Part shown: piece after piece, positions 8,483 through 16,888 of the stretch
Layout: every line of letters starts with the position of its first letter
Numbering within the stretch: the stretch's first letter is position 1
NCBI RefSeq assembly: GCF_019645875.1
Contig: NZ_CP081000.1
Coordinates: forward strand, 4,834,417 to 4,898,416
Source of the DNA: Mycolicibacterium senegalense
GTDB taxonomy: Bacteria > Actinomycetota > Actinomycetes > Mycobacteriales > Mycobacteriaceae
Length of the DNA: 64,000 nucleotides
Direction: 5' to 3'
Notes under the pieces: generated by a model
Seen by the model: only the letters and a program-made list of their open reading frames with translations
What the model was told of the DNA's origin: nothing
Database searches by the model: none
Translations under genes and position numbers: made by a program

Positions 8483-9718
8483 TCAGTCCGCGTCGGACGG
8501 TTCCTTGTCAGTGCCCGGCGTGTGCGGGGATGCCGCCGGTCGCTCGCCGCGCAGTTTCTTCACCAGCGTCCGCACGCCGGCCACAACAGGCCTACGACCC
8601 CCCTGCTCTCCCGAAACCCGTTCTCGTCCCAAGGGTTTCGGAGAGAAGTCCAGACTCTTACGCTGCGACGGACGCGTCGCCGGAACGGGCGTCGGCCGGG
8701 TCGCAGGACCACCGTCGCGCAACACATTCGCGCCCTCCTGCAGCCCGGCGGTGAAGTCGTGGACGAAGCGCTCGGTTTCCGTGCGCGTCGGGATCAACCG
8801 GAGCGGGGTGTACTGCTGCGGGTTCGCGAGTGGGTCGTTGTCGGGGTAGCCGTAGTCGACCACCGCCCGCAGCACCGGCGTGGCCGCGTCCGCCAGCAGG
8901 TTGCCCGGCTCCCCGAATGCCCGCAGCGGTGACACCAGAGGCAAGTTCTCCGACTCGTAGCCGACGTAGGTCGTGTCGTCGACCTTGCTGATCCGCACGG
9001 TGCCGTCAGCGGTATGCCGCACGACGGTGCCACCCGAGTCCAGCGTCTCCTGACAGCTGGCATCGCAATCACGCACGTTGCCCTGGGCGTCGATCGGGAA
9101 AACCAGGCTGTCCTGGTCGAGCCGGCGGTCGAGGTAGGCCATCAACGAGTTGGCCATCGCAGGCGCGTTCCACAGATAGGCCGGGATATTGGAGTTGATG
9201 TCGTATTCGTAGACGACGTTCACCACCGGCACACCGGGGTCCGTCGGCGTCGGGATCGGGTTGACACCGATCAGGGCGAAGAACGGTAGCCGCGTGCCGA
9301 ATCCGCCATTGGGGCTGGCCACGTTGTTGTCGAGGACGTACAACGAGGGCTGGGTGACCGCGGGATCGTGGGTCAGCTTGCCGTAGGTCAGCAGCAAGCT
9401 GGCATTGGCGGCACCCCAACCCGAGGACAACACCACGTTGGTGTCGTCGTCGCTGTTGTCCTTGACGGCCTGATAAATCCCGAGCGGGCCGGTGAAGAAG
9501 TTCGCGACGACGGGCTCCTCTTGCCCCTGCCGGTACAGCCCGCCGTAGAAATTCGCGACACCGTCACCGCCCGGGTTCGTCGAACTCGCGCCGATGATGA
9601 GCGCCGACAGTTGCACCGCGGTCACCGGCTGCGTCGCCCCCAGCGCCGCCACCGTTGCCAGCGCCATCCCGCCCAAAACCGACGCCGGCAAAGCATGTCC
9701 ACCCCAGCGTCGTGTCAT
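8483..9718 (-). CDS. PE-PPE-domain (alpha/beta hydrolase-like) secreted protein
   Basis: 411 residues with an N-terminal signal (hydrophobic residues 10-35) followed by a PE-PPE-type serine hydrolase-like domain (PF08237 type). Signs of this are IIGASSTNPGGDGVANFYGGLY, a beta-strand VVLSSGWGAANASLLL at the nucleophile-elbow position, LPFFALIGVNPIPTPTDPGVPVVNVVYEYD, and WNAPAMANSLMAYLDRR. Family members are envelope esterases or lipases. The usual GxSxG elbow reads SSGWG here, so the nucleophilic serine seems absent or displaced and activity is doubtful. The last ~80 residues are basic and disordered. GGAGAGG sits 7 nt before ATG 9718. Confidence 0.7.
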   Translation of the reverse strand: MTRRWGGHALPASVLGGMALATVAALGATQPVTAVQLSALIIGASSTNPGGDGVANFYGGLYRQGQEEPVVANFFTGPLGIYQAVKDNSDDDTNVVLSSGWGAANASLLLTYGKLTHDPAVTQPSLYVLDNNVASPNGGFGTRLPFFALIGVNPIPTPTDPGVPVVNVVYEYDINSNIPAYLWNAPAMANSLMAYLDRRLDQDSLVFPIDAQGNVRDCDASCQETLDSGGTVVRHTADGTVRISKVDDTTYVGYESENLPLVSPLRAFGEPGNLLADAATPVLRAVVDYGYPDNDPLANPQQYTPLRLIPTRTETERFVHDFTAGLQEGANVLRDGGPATRPTPVPATRPSQRKSLDFSPKPLGRERVSGEQGGRRPVVAGVRTLVKKLRGERPAASPHTPGTDKEPSDAD

Positions 9719-9790
9719 GCCGCCGCCTCTCCACCCAGTTGGAATGAGCAGAAGCTACCCGACGGCAATCAACCTCGTCAGCGAACGGGA

Positions 9791-10450
9791 CTAGCGAGGC
9801 ATTGCGATACGCAACCCGGCCAACATCACCTGAGCGTCGGCCATGTAGGTCTTGTTGTTGGGCGACGTGCTTTGGGCGAGCGCCACCACGTTCCACACCT
9901 TCGATCCCATGGGAACCATCACCGAGATGCCGGTCACGTAGATCGTCTTGCCGCCGTTGGTGGGCGGCAGGGTGTAGTTGGCCATAACCGCGGGGAACCC
10001 GCAGATCTCGGACGACACCTGGTCGACGTTCTGTCCGCCACCGGCCTTGAACCCTTCGAGGCTGTCGTTCAGCAGATCCTTCGGAGACTTGTCCCCGTCG
10101 GTGGCGTCCCCGGTGGCCACCGACACGGCAGGATTCGTCACGCCGTCACTCAGCGACACGTTACGAAGCACCAATTTGACCGCGTCCTTTGCCAACTCAG
10201 GCACAGGTTCCCAACCGGGTGGCTGCGCGATACGCACCCTGGGCTCACCGGGAGCGGTGCCCGGCAGCTCGATCCAGCGATCGGAATGCAGCTGCTCGCA
10301 GCTCTGGGCCTTGTATCCAGACCCTCCTGGGTCAGCCGCCGAGTGTCCGGACGCGTCGAACCCGGCCTTCGCGGTGCCCTCGACCGTCGTCGAGCAGCCG
10401 CTCAGAATCAGCCCGGCCGCCAATCCGACCGCGCCCGCGACCCACTTCAT
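9791..10450 (-). CDS. LpqN/LpqT-family lipoprotein
   Basis: 219 residues. The signal peptide ends in a lipobox LILSGC, so the mature protein starts at a lipidated cysteine. The body has the LpqN/LpqT (PF10738) features: a PPGWEPV segment near the start of the domain, LLNDSLEGFKAGGG, SSEICGFPAVMANYTLPP and a final VMLAGLRIAMP. Proteins of this family are envelope lipoproteins; M. tuberculosis LpqN binds trehalose-mycolate transport components. The start is set at ATG 10450, next to a GGGGGA ribosome site, rather than six codons upstream. The kinase encoded at 14996-16852 carries a related domain outside the membrane. Confidence 0.75.
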   Translation of the reverse strand: MKWVAGAVGLAAGLILSGCSTTVEGTAKAGFDASGHSAADPGGSGYKAQSCEQLHSDRWIELPGTAPGEPRVRIAQPPGWEPVPELAKDAVKLVLRNVSLSDGVTNPAVSVATGDATDGDKSPKDLLNDSLEGFKAGGGQNVDQVSSEICGFPAVMANYTLPPTNGGKTIYVTGISVMVPMGSKVWNVVALAQSTSPNNKTYMADAQVMLAGLRIAMPR

Positions 10451-10488
10451 GTCCCCCATCGGTGACAAACACTACGCGAGGCCTCAGC

Positions 10489-10549
10489 ACGCCGAGTGCG
10501 ACGCAGGAGTCGCTCAGGCGCGCTGCCAGCGACATTTGCGTCACTTTCG
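10489..10549. repeat. Palindromic repeat, family I, left copy
   Basis: Imperfect palindrome. The distal arm is CCGAGTGCGACGCAGGAGTC and the proximal arm is AGCGACATTTGCGTCACTTT; about 16 of 22 arm positions pair. The stop codon of the leftward gene (10541-10543) lies inside the proximal arm. An inverted copy lies at 11433-11497. Confidence 0.65.
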
Positions 10550-11392
10550 ATGTGGTTGCCAACCCCTGGCGAGCAACGCGGTACGGGCCTCCGCCACGAT
10601 CGCCGCGGCGCGGTCCTCTTTGACGACGTGTATGACGTGCCAGCCCAGCCGCTGCAACACCCGATTGACACGCACATCGAGGACATACTGCTGGCGGCTG
10701 GTGAGGTGGTGCTCGCCGTCATACTCGGCGCCGACCCTGAACTCCTCCCAGCACATGTCGATCCGGCGGACGTATGAGCCGTCCTCGTCGTACACCACGT
10801 ATTGCGTCGTGGGCCGGGGTAATCCGGCGTCGACGAACGCCAAGCGCAGCCGCGTCTCCGGTGGCGACTCGGCACCACCGTCGACGAGCGGGAGCACCGT
10901 CCGAAGCTGTCGGAGTCCACGCACGCCGGGGTGACTCTTCGCAATCAGCAGGACGTCCTCGACGGCAAAGGGACGGGCTCGGCAAAGAGCATCGAGCCGC
11001 TCCACCGCCTTGCCGCGTGGGAGGTGGCGGGCGATGTCGAATGCCGTGCGCTCCGGCGTGGCTACCCGGACTCCGCCCATCGTCCACCACTCGTCGACGT
11101 GCAGCGTTTCCCGCCGCACGAGCAGTCCGGGCTGTCGCCGCGTGGCAGTGATGAGCTCGATCGGAGCGTCGTCATCGACCCACTGCGCGCCGTACATCGC
11201 CGAGGCGGCCACCCCGGTGACCACCGCATTGGGAGCGGCCAGGTGAGCGCCGACGAGGCGGTCCCGAAGTGATGGCTGATGATGCCGCGGGACATATATG
11301 CCGGCATAGATCTGCCGATACCGGGCGCGCAATTGACCTTTGGTCAGATGGCCCGCCGCAACAGCGTCCGCGCCGACGAAGGGAATCTGCAT
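10541..11392 (-). CDS. AbiEi-like wHTH + DUF559/Vsr-like nuclease-fold protein, copy 1
   Basis: 283 residues. The first ~90 resemble an AbiEi-type winged-helix domain (ADAVAAGHLTKGQLRARY, then GIYVPRH, VVTGVAASAMYGAQWVDDDAPIEL). The C-terminal ~110 residues look like the DUF559/Vsr restriction-endonuclease fold: SPPETRLRL (E175, E179), YVRRIDMCW (D212), GAEYDGEHH (E223, D225) and RVLQRLGWHVIHV. Acidic residues are all in place, so metal-dependent nuclease activity is possible. Such genes are multi-copy in mycobacteria and are sometimes annotated as AbiEi antitoxins, but no AbiEii toxin is adjacent. It lies between mirrored palindromes and ends inside one. A same-length paralog is at 18084-18935. 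Confidence 0.65.
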   Translation of the reverse strand: MQIPFVGADAVAAGHLTKGQLRARYRQIYAGIYVPRHHQPSLRDRLVGAHLAAPNAVVTGVAASAMYGAQWVDDDAPIELITATRRQPGLLVRRETLHVDEWWTMGGVRVATPERTAFDIARHLPRGKAVERLDALCRARPFAVEDVLLIAKSHPGVRGLRQLRTVLPLVDGGAESPPETRLRLAFVDAGLPRPTTQYVVYDEDGSYVRRIDMCWEEFRVGAEYDGEHHLTSRQQYVLDVRVNRVLQRLGWHVIHVVKEDRAAAIVAEARTALLARGWQPHRK

Positions 11393-11432
11393 GTGTAGTT
11401 GGACGCAGCGGCGCCCCGTACGGCTCCCCGCT

Positions 11433-11497
11433 GCGCCGAAAGTGACGCAGACGTCGTCGACAGCTGCGTCGGACGACCTCTGCGTCGCGCTCGGCGC
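11433..11497. repeat. Palindromic repeat, family I, right copy
   Basis: 25-bp arms (11433-11457 and 11473-11497, about 4 mismatches) around a 15-nt spacer. The gene-proximal arm contains CGAAAGTGACGCAGA and the distal arm CTGCGTCGCGCTCGGCG. It is therefore the mirror image of the copy at 10489-10549, with like arms facing the gene. Confidence 0.75.
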
Positions 11498-11506
11498 AAA
11501 AACGCG

Positions 11507-13495
11507 CTAGCGGCGACGCGAGTGCAGATAGTCGCCGACCACTGCGGCACCCAGGCCGTCGAGATCGGGCACCACCACCCGGCCCTGCACCCGGCGGGCC
11601 ACCTGATCGATAAACCGGGCCAGGCCTGGGTCCGAGCCCAGCCGGAAAATCGTCACCTGGGCGCCGAGCCGGGCCACCTCGTCAAACCCGCGCACAGTGT
11701 GAGCGATGGTGCGGGGGTGTGGCGGGTAGTCGAAGAAGACTTCCGACCCATGGCCGTCACCGAAATCTTCGAGATGGGCGGTGGGCTCGCCGTCGGTCAC
11801 CACCAGCACGACCGGCTGGGCGTTGGGATGACGACGCAGATGCCTGCTCGCCAGTGCCAGCGCGTGATGCAAGTTGGTGCCCTGCTCATACACGCCCTCC
11901 AGACCGGTGAGCTCGGCGGCGGTCACGGTCCGCGCGTACCGGCCAAAGGCGATGATCTGCAACTCATCTGAACGGAACCGGGTGCTCACCAGATGGTTGA
12001 GCGCCAGCGCCGTGCGCTTCATCGGCAGCCACCGGTTCTCCATCACCATCGAGAACGACGTGTCGACCAGCAGCGCCACACAGGCCTGGGTACGGGTCTC
12101 GGTTTCCGAGATCTCCACGTCCTCGACCGCGAACCGGATGGGCCGCTCGGCGACCCCGGTGCCGGCTTGACGCAGCACGGCGTTGGTCACCGTGCGGGTG
12201 ACGTTCCACGGCTCGGTGTCCCCGAATTGCCAGGGCCGGGTGGCTCCCGTCAACTCTCCGGCCGCACCGGCGCGTCGCGTGTCCCGTTCCCCGTGCCGAC
12301 CCGAAAGCTGTTGCGCCACATCGCGCAACGCGGTCTGGCCGAGCTGACGCATGGCCTTGGGCGACAGCCGCCATTGGCCGTCGGAACCGCGGTCGAGGAA
12401 GCCCTGGTTCACCAGGGCCTTCTCCAACTCGGACAGGGTGCGGGCATCGATCGCGGCGTCGTCCCCGAGCTGGCGGGCCAGTGCTTCCAGGTCGACGTCG
12501 TCCATCGACGCCCCGGAATAGCTCTGCGACAACGCGTCGGCGAGCTGCTCCAACTCGGCGATGTCGGCCATCGCCTGCGCGCCCTCTCCCATGCCCAGCG
12601 GATCGCCACCGGAGAATCGCTCCGAACCGCTCCAGTCCTCACCCGGGCGGGCGGCCTGCAGGTGCGCGTCGAGCCGGTTCAGCGCGTTCATCAGCGACGG
12701 CGAGCCAAAAGCCTGCTGTGCCAGGGAATCCAGCTCGGCGCGCTGCTCAGCCGAGAGGCTGTTGCGGAACCGCTGTGCGGCCGCGGCCCGCTGGGCCAGC
12801 GAGTCGAGCAGCTCGTCGATGTTGCGCGGCTTCTCCGGGAAGAACTCACCGTGCTTGTCCATGAAGTTCTGGAAGTCCTGCGGGGTGTCCTCCCCGCGAG
12901 CATGCTTGTCCAGCAAGTCGTTGAGGTCGTCGAGCATGTCGTTGACCCGCTGCCGGTCCTCGTCGGTGGCGTTCTCCAACGCCTCCTTCATCCCGGCGAA
13001 ACGCTGATCCAACATCTCCCGGCCCAGCAGATCCTTGATCTGCTCATACTTCTGCCGGGCCTCAGGACTACGCCAGTCGTAGTCGGCCAGTTCCTGAACC
13101 GCTTTGGCCGGTGACGGAGACAGCGCTTCCATCTGCAGTTCGCCGAACCGCGCGTCGTCATCGAGGGCGCGCGCCAGCTCCTTGCGTTCGGCCAGCACGG
13201 CCTCGTCGAGCAGCTTCTTGATCTCCTGCAATGTGCCGTCAAGGTTGTGCCGCTGCAACAGCTCCCGGCGCTTGCGGTTGGCCTCGGCGGCCAACCGGTC
13301 GGTGCCGCGCATGCCCTCGGTGCCGCGACGCATCAACTCCGACAGCGCGCGGCGCGGCGAGCTGCCCTCCATGACGCTCTGACCGATCTGCTCGAGCGCG
13401 TCGCGCAGATCGATCGGCGGTGCCAGCGGGTCGGGGCCTCCGGTGTATCGCGAATACCGCGAGGTGTGCCCGTGTCCCCGGCCGGGATCAGCCAT
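11507..13495 (-). CDS. VWA-domain protein, partner of MoxR-type ATPase (Rv0959-like)
   Basis: 662 residues. The first ~400 are helical and highly charged, with many DDLNDLLDKH/ELLDSLAQRAAAAQRF-type segments. The last ~200 form a von Willebrand A domain with a MIDAS motif LLVDTSFSM (DxSxS), a downstream TN near residue 550 (YEQGTNLHHAL) and VVLVVTDGEP (D). Such proteins pair with MoxR/Mg-chelatase-type AAA+ ATPases as metal-dependent, chaperone-like remodelling complexes. Its start overlaps the stop of the upstream ATPase gene by 8 bp, so the two are translationally coupled. From memory it corresponds to M. tuberculosis Rv0959. The client is unknown. Confidence 0.8.
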   Translation of the reverse strand: MADPGRGHGHTSRYSRYTGGPDPLAPPIDLRDALEQIGQSVMEGSSPRRALSELMRRGTEGMRGTDRLAAEANRKRRELLQRHNLDGTLQEIKKLLDEAVLAERKELARALDDDARFGELQMEALSPSPAKAVQELADYDWRSPEARQKYEQIKDLLGREMLDQRFAGMKEALENATDEDRQRVNDMLDDLNDLLDKHARGEDTPQDFQNFMDKHGEFFPEKPRNIDELLDSLAQRAAAAQRFRNSLSAEQRAELDSLAQQAFGSPSLMNALNRLDAHLQAARPGEDWSGSERFSGGDPLGMGEGAQAMADIAELEQLADALSQSYSGASMDDVDLEALARQLGDDAAIDARTLSELEKALVNQGFLDRGSDGQWRLSPKAMRQLGQTALRDVAQQLSGRHGERDTRRAGAAGELTGATRPWQFGDTEPWNVTRTVTNAVLRQAGTGVAERPIRFAVEDVEISETETRTQACVALLVDTSFSMVMENRWLPMKRTALALNHLVSTRFRSDELQIIAFGRYARTVTAAELTGLEGVYEQGTNLHHALALASRHLRRHPNAQPVVLVVTDGEPTAHLEDFGDGHGSEVFFDYPPHPRTIAHTVRGFDEVARLGAQVTIFRLGSDPGLARFIDQVARRVQGRVVVPDLDGLGAAVVGDYLHSRRR

Positions 13496-14873
13496 AGACC
13501 GTCTCGCCCTCCCCCGTCACCTTGTCCACCCGCTTGGCCAGATAGAGCGCCTCCAAAGCCAATTCGACCGCAGCGGCCCGCTCACCCACCGACACCGCGC
13601 CCAGTCGCGACGCCAGGGTGTCCACGACGGCGAGATCCGGCAGCGCGGCCAGGACGTCCTTGGCCGACACCCGCTCGCCCGTCGTCACCGGCGAGCCTTC
13701 CTCGACCGCGGCAACCAGCGGGGCGACGTCGATGCCGCCCAGCAGCCGTTGGGCCGTGTCCGCGGTGGCACGTCGCAGCAGGTGCTCCAGCACCGCCTGC
13801 TCACGCCCCTCCTCGCCCGTCTCGAACTCCAATTTGCCGCGCAGCACGTCGATCACGGTGGACAGGTCGACCACGCGAGCCACCGGATCGTCCTCGCCCA
13901 GGATCGCCGAGCGGTGCCGCGCCGAGGCCGCCACAGTTTCCGCGGCGGCGATCGCGAACCGGGCCGATACACCGGAACGCTGATCGATCGAGCTCGATTC
14001 ACGCAGATTGCGGGCGAACCGGGCCAGCACGCCGAGCAGGTAATCCGGGACCTCGGCGGCCAATTGGGCCTCCTGCCGGATCACCCCGATCTCGTCGTCG
14101 ATCTCCAGCGGGTAATGCGTGCGGATCTCGGCGCCGAACCGGTCTTTGAGCGGAGTGATGATACGGCCGCGGTTGGTGTAGTCCTCGGGGTTGGCGCTGG
14201 CCACCACGAGCACGTCCAACGGCAACCGCAAGGTGTAGCCGCGGACCTGAATGTCACGCTCCTCCATCACGTTGAGCATCGAGACCTGAATGCGCTCGGC
14301 CAGATCGGGCAGCTCGTTGACGGCCACGATGCCGCGGTGCGCCCGCGGGATCAGCCCGTAGGCGATCGTTTCCGGGTCGCCCAGGCTGCGCCCCTCGGCC
14401 ACCTTGATCGGGTCGATGTCGCCGACGAGGTCGGCCACGCTGGTGTCCGGGGTGGCCAGCTTCTCGGTGTAGCGCTCGCTGCGGTGCCGCCACTCGATGG
14501 GCAGATCGTCACCGGAATCGGCGGCCCGGCGGATCGACTCCGGCGTGATCGGGCTGTAGGGGTGCTCACCCAACTCCGACCCGGCGATCACCGGCGTCCA
14601 TTCGTCGAGCAGCCCGGTCAACGCCCGCAACAGCCGCGTCTTGCCCTGGCCGCGCTCGCCGAGCAGCACCACGTCGTGTCCGGCGATCAAAGCCCGCTCC
14701 AGCTGCGGAATCACCGTGTCGTCAAATCCCAGGATGCCCGGCCACACGTCGCGACGGTCCGCCAGCGCGGCCAGCAGGTTCTCCCGGATTTCTGCTTTGA
14801 CGCCCCGCTCACGATGGCCGGAGGCACGCAGCTCACCGACGGTGCGAGGCAGATCCTTGGGTTGGCTCACCAC
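13488..14873 (-). CDS. MoxR/magnesium-chelatase-type AAA+ ATPase (Rv0958-like)
   Basis: 461 residues. Walker A is GERGQGKT (about residues 72-79). The Walker B strand is GIVAVNELPDL, with NE in place of the usual DE. Sensor 1 is VVASANPEDYTNRG, followed by an arginine-finger-type PLKDRFGAEIRTHYPL. The ChlI/MoxR character and the coupled VWA gene downstream indicate an ATP-driven remodelling pair. GTG 14873 and the next codon, also GTG, are equivalent start candidates. It is divergent from the kinase gene at 14996, so the ~120 bp between them hold both promoters. Confidence 0.82.
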   Translation of the reverse strand: MVSQPKDLPRTVGELRASGHRERGVKAEIRENLLAALADRRDVWPGILGFDDTVIPQLERALIAGHDVVLLGERGQGKTRLLRALTGLLDEWTPVIAGSELGEHPYSPITPESIRRAADSGDDLPIEWRHRSERYTEKLATPDTSVADLVGDIDPIKVAEGRSLGDPETIAYGLIPRAHRGIVAVNELPDLAERIQVSMLNVMEERDIQVRGYTLRLPLDVLVVASANPEDYTNRGRIITPLKDRFGAEIRTHYPLEIDDEIGVIRQEAQLAAEVPDYLLGVLARFARNLRESSSIDQRSGVSARFAIAAAETVAASARHRSAILGEDDPVARVVDLSTVIDVLRGKLEFETGEEGREQAVLEHLLRRATADTAQRLLGGIDVAPLVAAVEEGSPVTTGERVSAKDVLAALPDLAVVDTLASRLGAVSVGERAAAVELALEALYLAKRVDKVTGEGETVYG

Positions 14874-14982
14874 TCCACGCTACGACTGAACCGGCCCGCG
14901 CACATCGTCACCCGCCAGAACTAGCACCCGGCACACGCGAGCCACTCTCCCGGCATAGTCGTTGTCCGAGCGTCGCGACCGG

Positions 14983-14988
14983 TAGTCT
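14983..14988 (+). promoter_or_regulatory. Probable -10 element (TAGTCT) of the kinase gene
   Basis: TAGTCT lies 7 nt before ATG 14996, with TTGTCC 15 nt upstream as a possible -35. No Shine-Dalgarno follows, so a leaderless transcript is likely. Confidence 0.45.
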
Positions 14989-14995
14989 GCGCTCC

Positions 14996-16852
14996 ATGCC
15001 GTTGGCTAGCGGTCAGGAATTCGCAGGGTTCACCATCGTGAAGTTGGTGGGCACTGGTGGCATGGGCGAGGTCTATCTGGCGTCCCACCCGCGGTTGCCC
15101 CGTGAGGACGCGCTGAAAGTGCTGCCCATCAGCGTCAGCTCGGACAATGAATTCCGGCAGCGGTTCATCCGCGAAGCCGACATGGCCGCCACCCTGTGGC
15201 ACCCGCACATCGTCGGCGTGCACGATCGCGGCGAGTTCGAGGGCCGGCTGTGGATCTCGATGGATTACGTCGACGGACACGACGCCGCCAAGCTGCTGCA
15301 CGACCAGTACCCCAAGGGCATGCCGGCCGAGGACGTCATCGAGGTCGTCACCGCAGTCGGCGACGCGCTGGACTACGCGCATCAGCGCAAGCTGCTGCAC
15401 CGCGACGTCAAGCCGGCCAACATCCTGCTCACCAGCAAACAGGGCGCCAAGCGCCGCATCATGCTGACCGACTTCGGCATCGCGCGCCGCGCCGACGAGG
15501 TCAACGGACTCACCTCGACCAACATCACCGTCGGTTCGATGTCCTACACCGCCCCCGAGCAGTTGATGGGCCAGCCTCTCGACGGCCGCGCCGACCAGTA
15601 CTCGCTGGCCGCCACCGCCTACCGGTTGTTCACCGGTACACCGCCGTTCGCCCACAGCAACCCGGCCGTGGTGATCAGCCACCACCTGAACTCGCCGCCG
15701 CCCAAGCTCGCCGATACGAAACCCGAACTGGCCGTGTTCGATTCGGTGATGGCCAAAGCGCTGTCCAAGGATGCCAAGGACCGGTACGACACCTGTCACG
15801 ACTTCGCTGTCGCCCTCGCCGAAGCGGCCACCGGGACCACCCCCGAGGTGCGCACACCGGCGCCCGCTCACGAGCCGGCTCCGCCGACCACTCCGCTGAT
15901 CATCCCGAAGCCGGCGAACACCCCGGTGGCACCGCCGCCGTCGACCCCGCGTCCGGCCTCCCCGTCCGAGCCGCCGGTGTTCACCTCGTCGTGGGCCGGC
16001 AACGAAATCTCCTCCCGCCAACCCATTGCAGGAGGCAACCCCACCGGGATGCAAAACCTCGGCGGGCCGGCAGTGCCGGTTGGCCCGCCGCAGACCAACT
16101 TCGGGCCGCCCCCGCTGCCGCACAACCCGATCCCGAAGAAGCCGGACAACCGGCGCAACCTGCTGCTGGCCGGCGGAGTGATCGCTGCGGTGGTGCTGCT
16201 GGTCGGCGGCATCACGATGGCCGTGACCTCCGGTGGCGACGACGACAACGGCGGCGGAGGCGAGACCACCTCCGCGGTTGCCACGGACACGTCCGTCACC
16301 GACACCCCGAGCACACCGAAACCTGCGGGGCACGCCTTCACCATCGCCGATTACATCAAGCAGAGCGGCATCATCGAAACACCGGTCCACCGTGGCGATC
16401 CGGGCGCACCGGTGTTCACCATGCCAACCCCGCCCGGATGGATCGATGCCGGTCCGCGGACCCCCGCCTGGGCCTATTCGGCGATCGTGAACGACCCGGT
16501 CAACCCCACCGAGCCGCCGTCTGTCGTCTCTCTGATCTCCAAGCTCACCGGTGACGTCGACCCCAACAAGTTGCTCGAGTACGCCCCCAACGAGCTGCAG
16601 AACCTCGCCGACTACAAGCCGACCGTCGAAGTGACCCGCGGGAACATCAGCGGGTTCCCCACGGTGCATTTGGCCGGCACATACGCCAAGGGCAACCAGC
16701 GTCGCGCGATCAGCCAGACCACCGTCGCGATCCAAGCGCCCGGCACCTCGTACGTGCTTCAGATCAACTCCGACTCCACCGAACGCGACAAGTCGACGTT
16801 GATCGACATCAACAAGGCGATCGACGCCCAGGCCACCATCACCGTGCCCTGA
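14996..16852 (+). CDS. Transmembrane Ser/Thr protein kinase with extracellular LpqN/LpqT-like sensor domain (PknF-like)
   Basis: 618 residues. The kinase domain (residues ~12-275) has GTGGMGEVYL, catalytic Lys41 (DALKVL), HRD 135-137 (HRDVKPANIL), DFG 159-161, activation-loop threonines (GLTSTNITVGS) and APE 186-188. It is closest by eye to M. tuberculosis PknF. A Pro-rich juxtamembrane linker (~280-385) is followed by one membrane segment (~388-408, LLLAGGVIAAVVLLVGG). The outer domain (~440-618) has the LpqN/LpqT layout (FTIADYI, PPGWIDAG, SGFPTVHLAG, LIDINKAID). It likely senses an envelope ligand or mycolate-related state and signals inward. Candidate substrates nearby include the Thr-rich membrane protein at 35736, but this is speculative. 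Confidence 0.85.
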   Translation: MPLASGQEFAGFTIVKLVGTGGMGEVYLASHPRLPREDALKVLPISVSSDNEFRQRFIREADMAATLWHPHIVGVHDRGEFEGRLWISMDYVDGHDAAKLLHDQYPKGMPAEDVIEVVTAVGDALDYAHQRKLLHRDVKPANILLTSKQGAKRRIMLTDFGIARRADEVNGLTSTNITVGSMSYTAPEQLMGQPLDGRADQYSLAATAYRLFTGTPPFAHSNPAVVISHHLNSPPPKLADTKPELAVFDSVMAKALSKDAKDRYDTCHDFAVALAEAATGTTPEVRTPAPAHEPAPPTTPLIIPKPANTPVAPPPSTPRPASPSEPPVFTSSWAGNEISSRQPIAGGNPTGMQNLGGPAVPVGPPQTNFGPPPLPHNPIPKKPDNRRNLLLAGGVIAAVVLLVGGITMAVTSGGDDDNGGGGETTSAVATDTSVTDTPSTPKPAGHAFTIADYIKQSGIIETPVHRGDPGAPVFTMPTPPGWIDAGPRTPAWAYSAIVNDPVNPTEPPSVVSLISKLTGDVDPNKLLEYAPNELQNLADYKPTVEVTRGNISGFPTVHLAGTYAKGNQRRAISQTTVAIQAPGTSYVLQINSDSTERDKSTLIDINKAIDAQATITVP

Positions 16853-16875
16853 GTCAGGCGCGTTCAGGTACCCAG

Positions 16876-16881
16876 TACCCT
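16876..16881 (+). promoter_or_regulatory. Possible -10 element (TACCCT) of the esterase gene
   Basis: TACCCT fits TANNNT and lies 7 nt before GTG 16889, with no ribosome-binding site between. Near-repeats GGTACCC, AGTACCC and AGTACCG surround it. Confidence 0.35.
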
Positions 16882-16888
16882 GAGTACC

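Noticed and set aside
10541..11392. Complete AbiE toxin-antitoxin pair
   Set aside because: No nucleotidyltransferase-type AbiEii gene is adjacent to either AbiEi-like gene.
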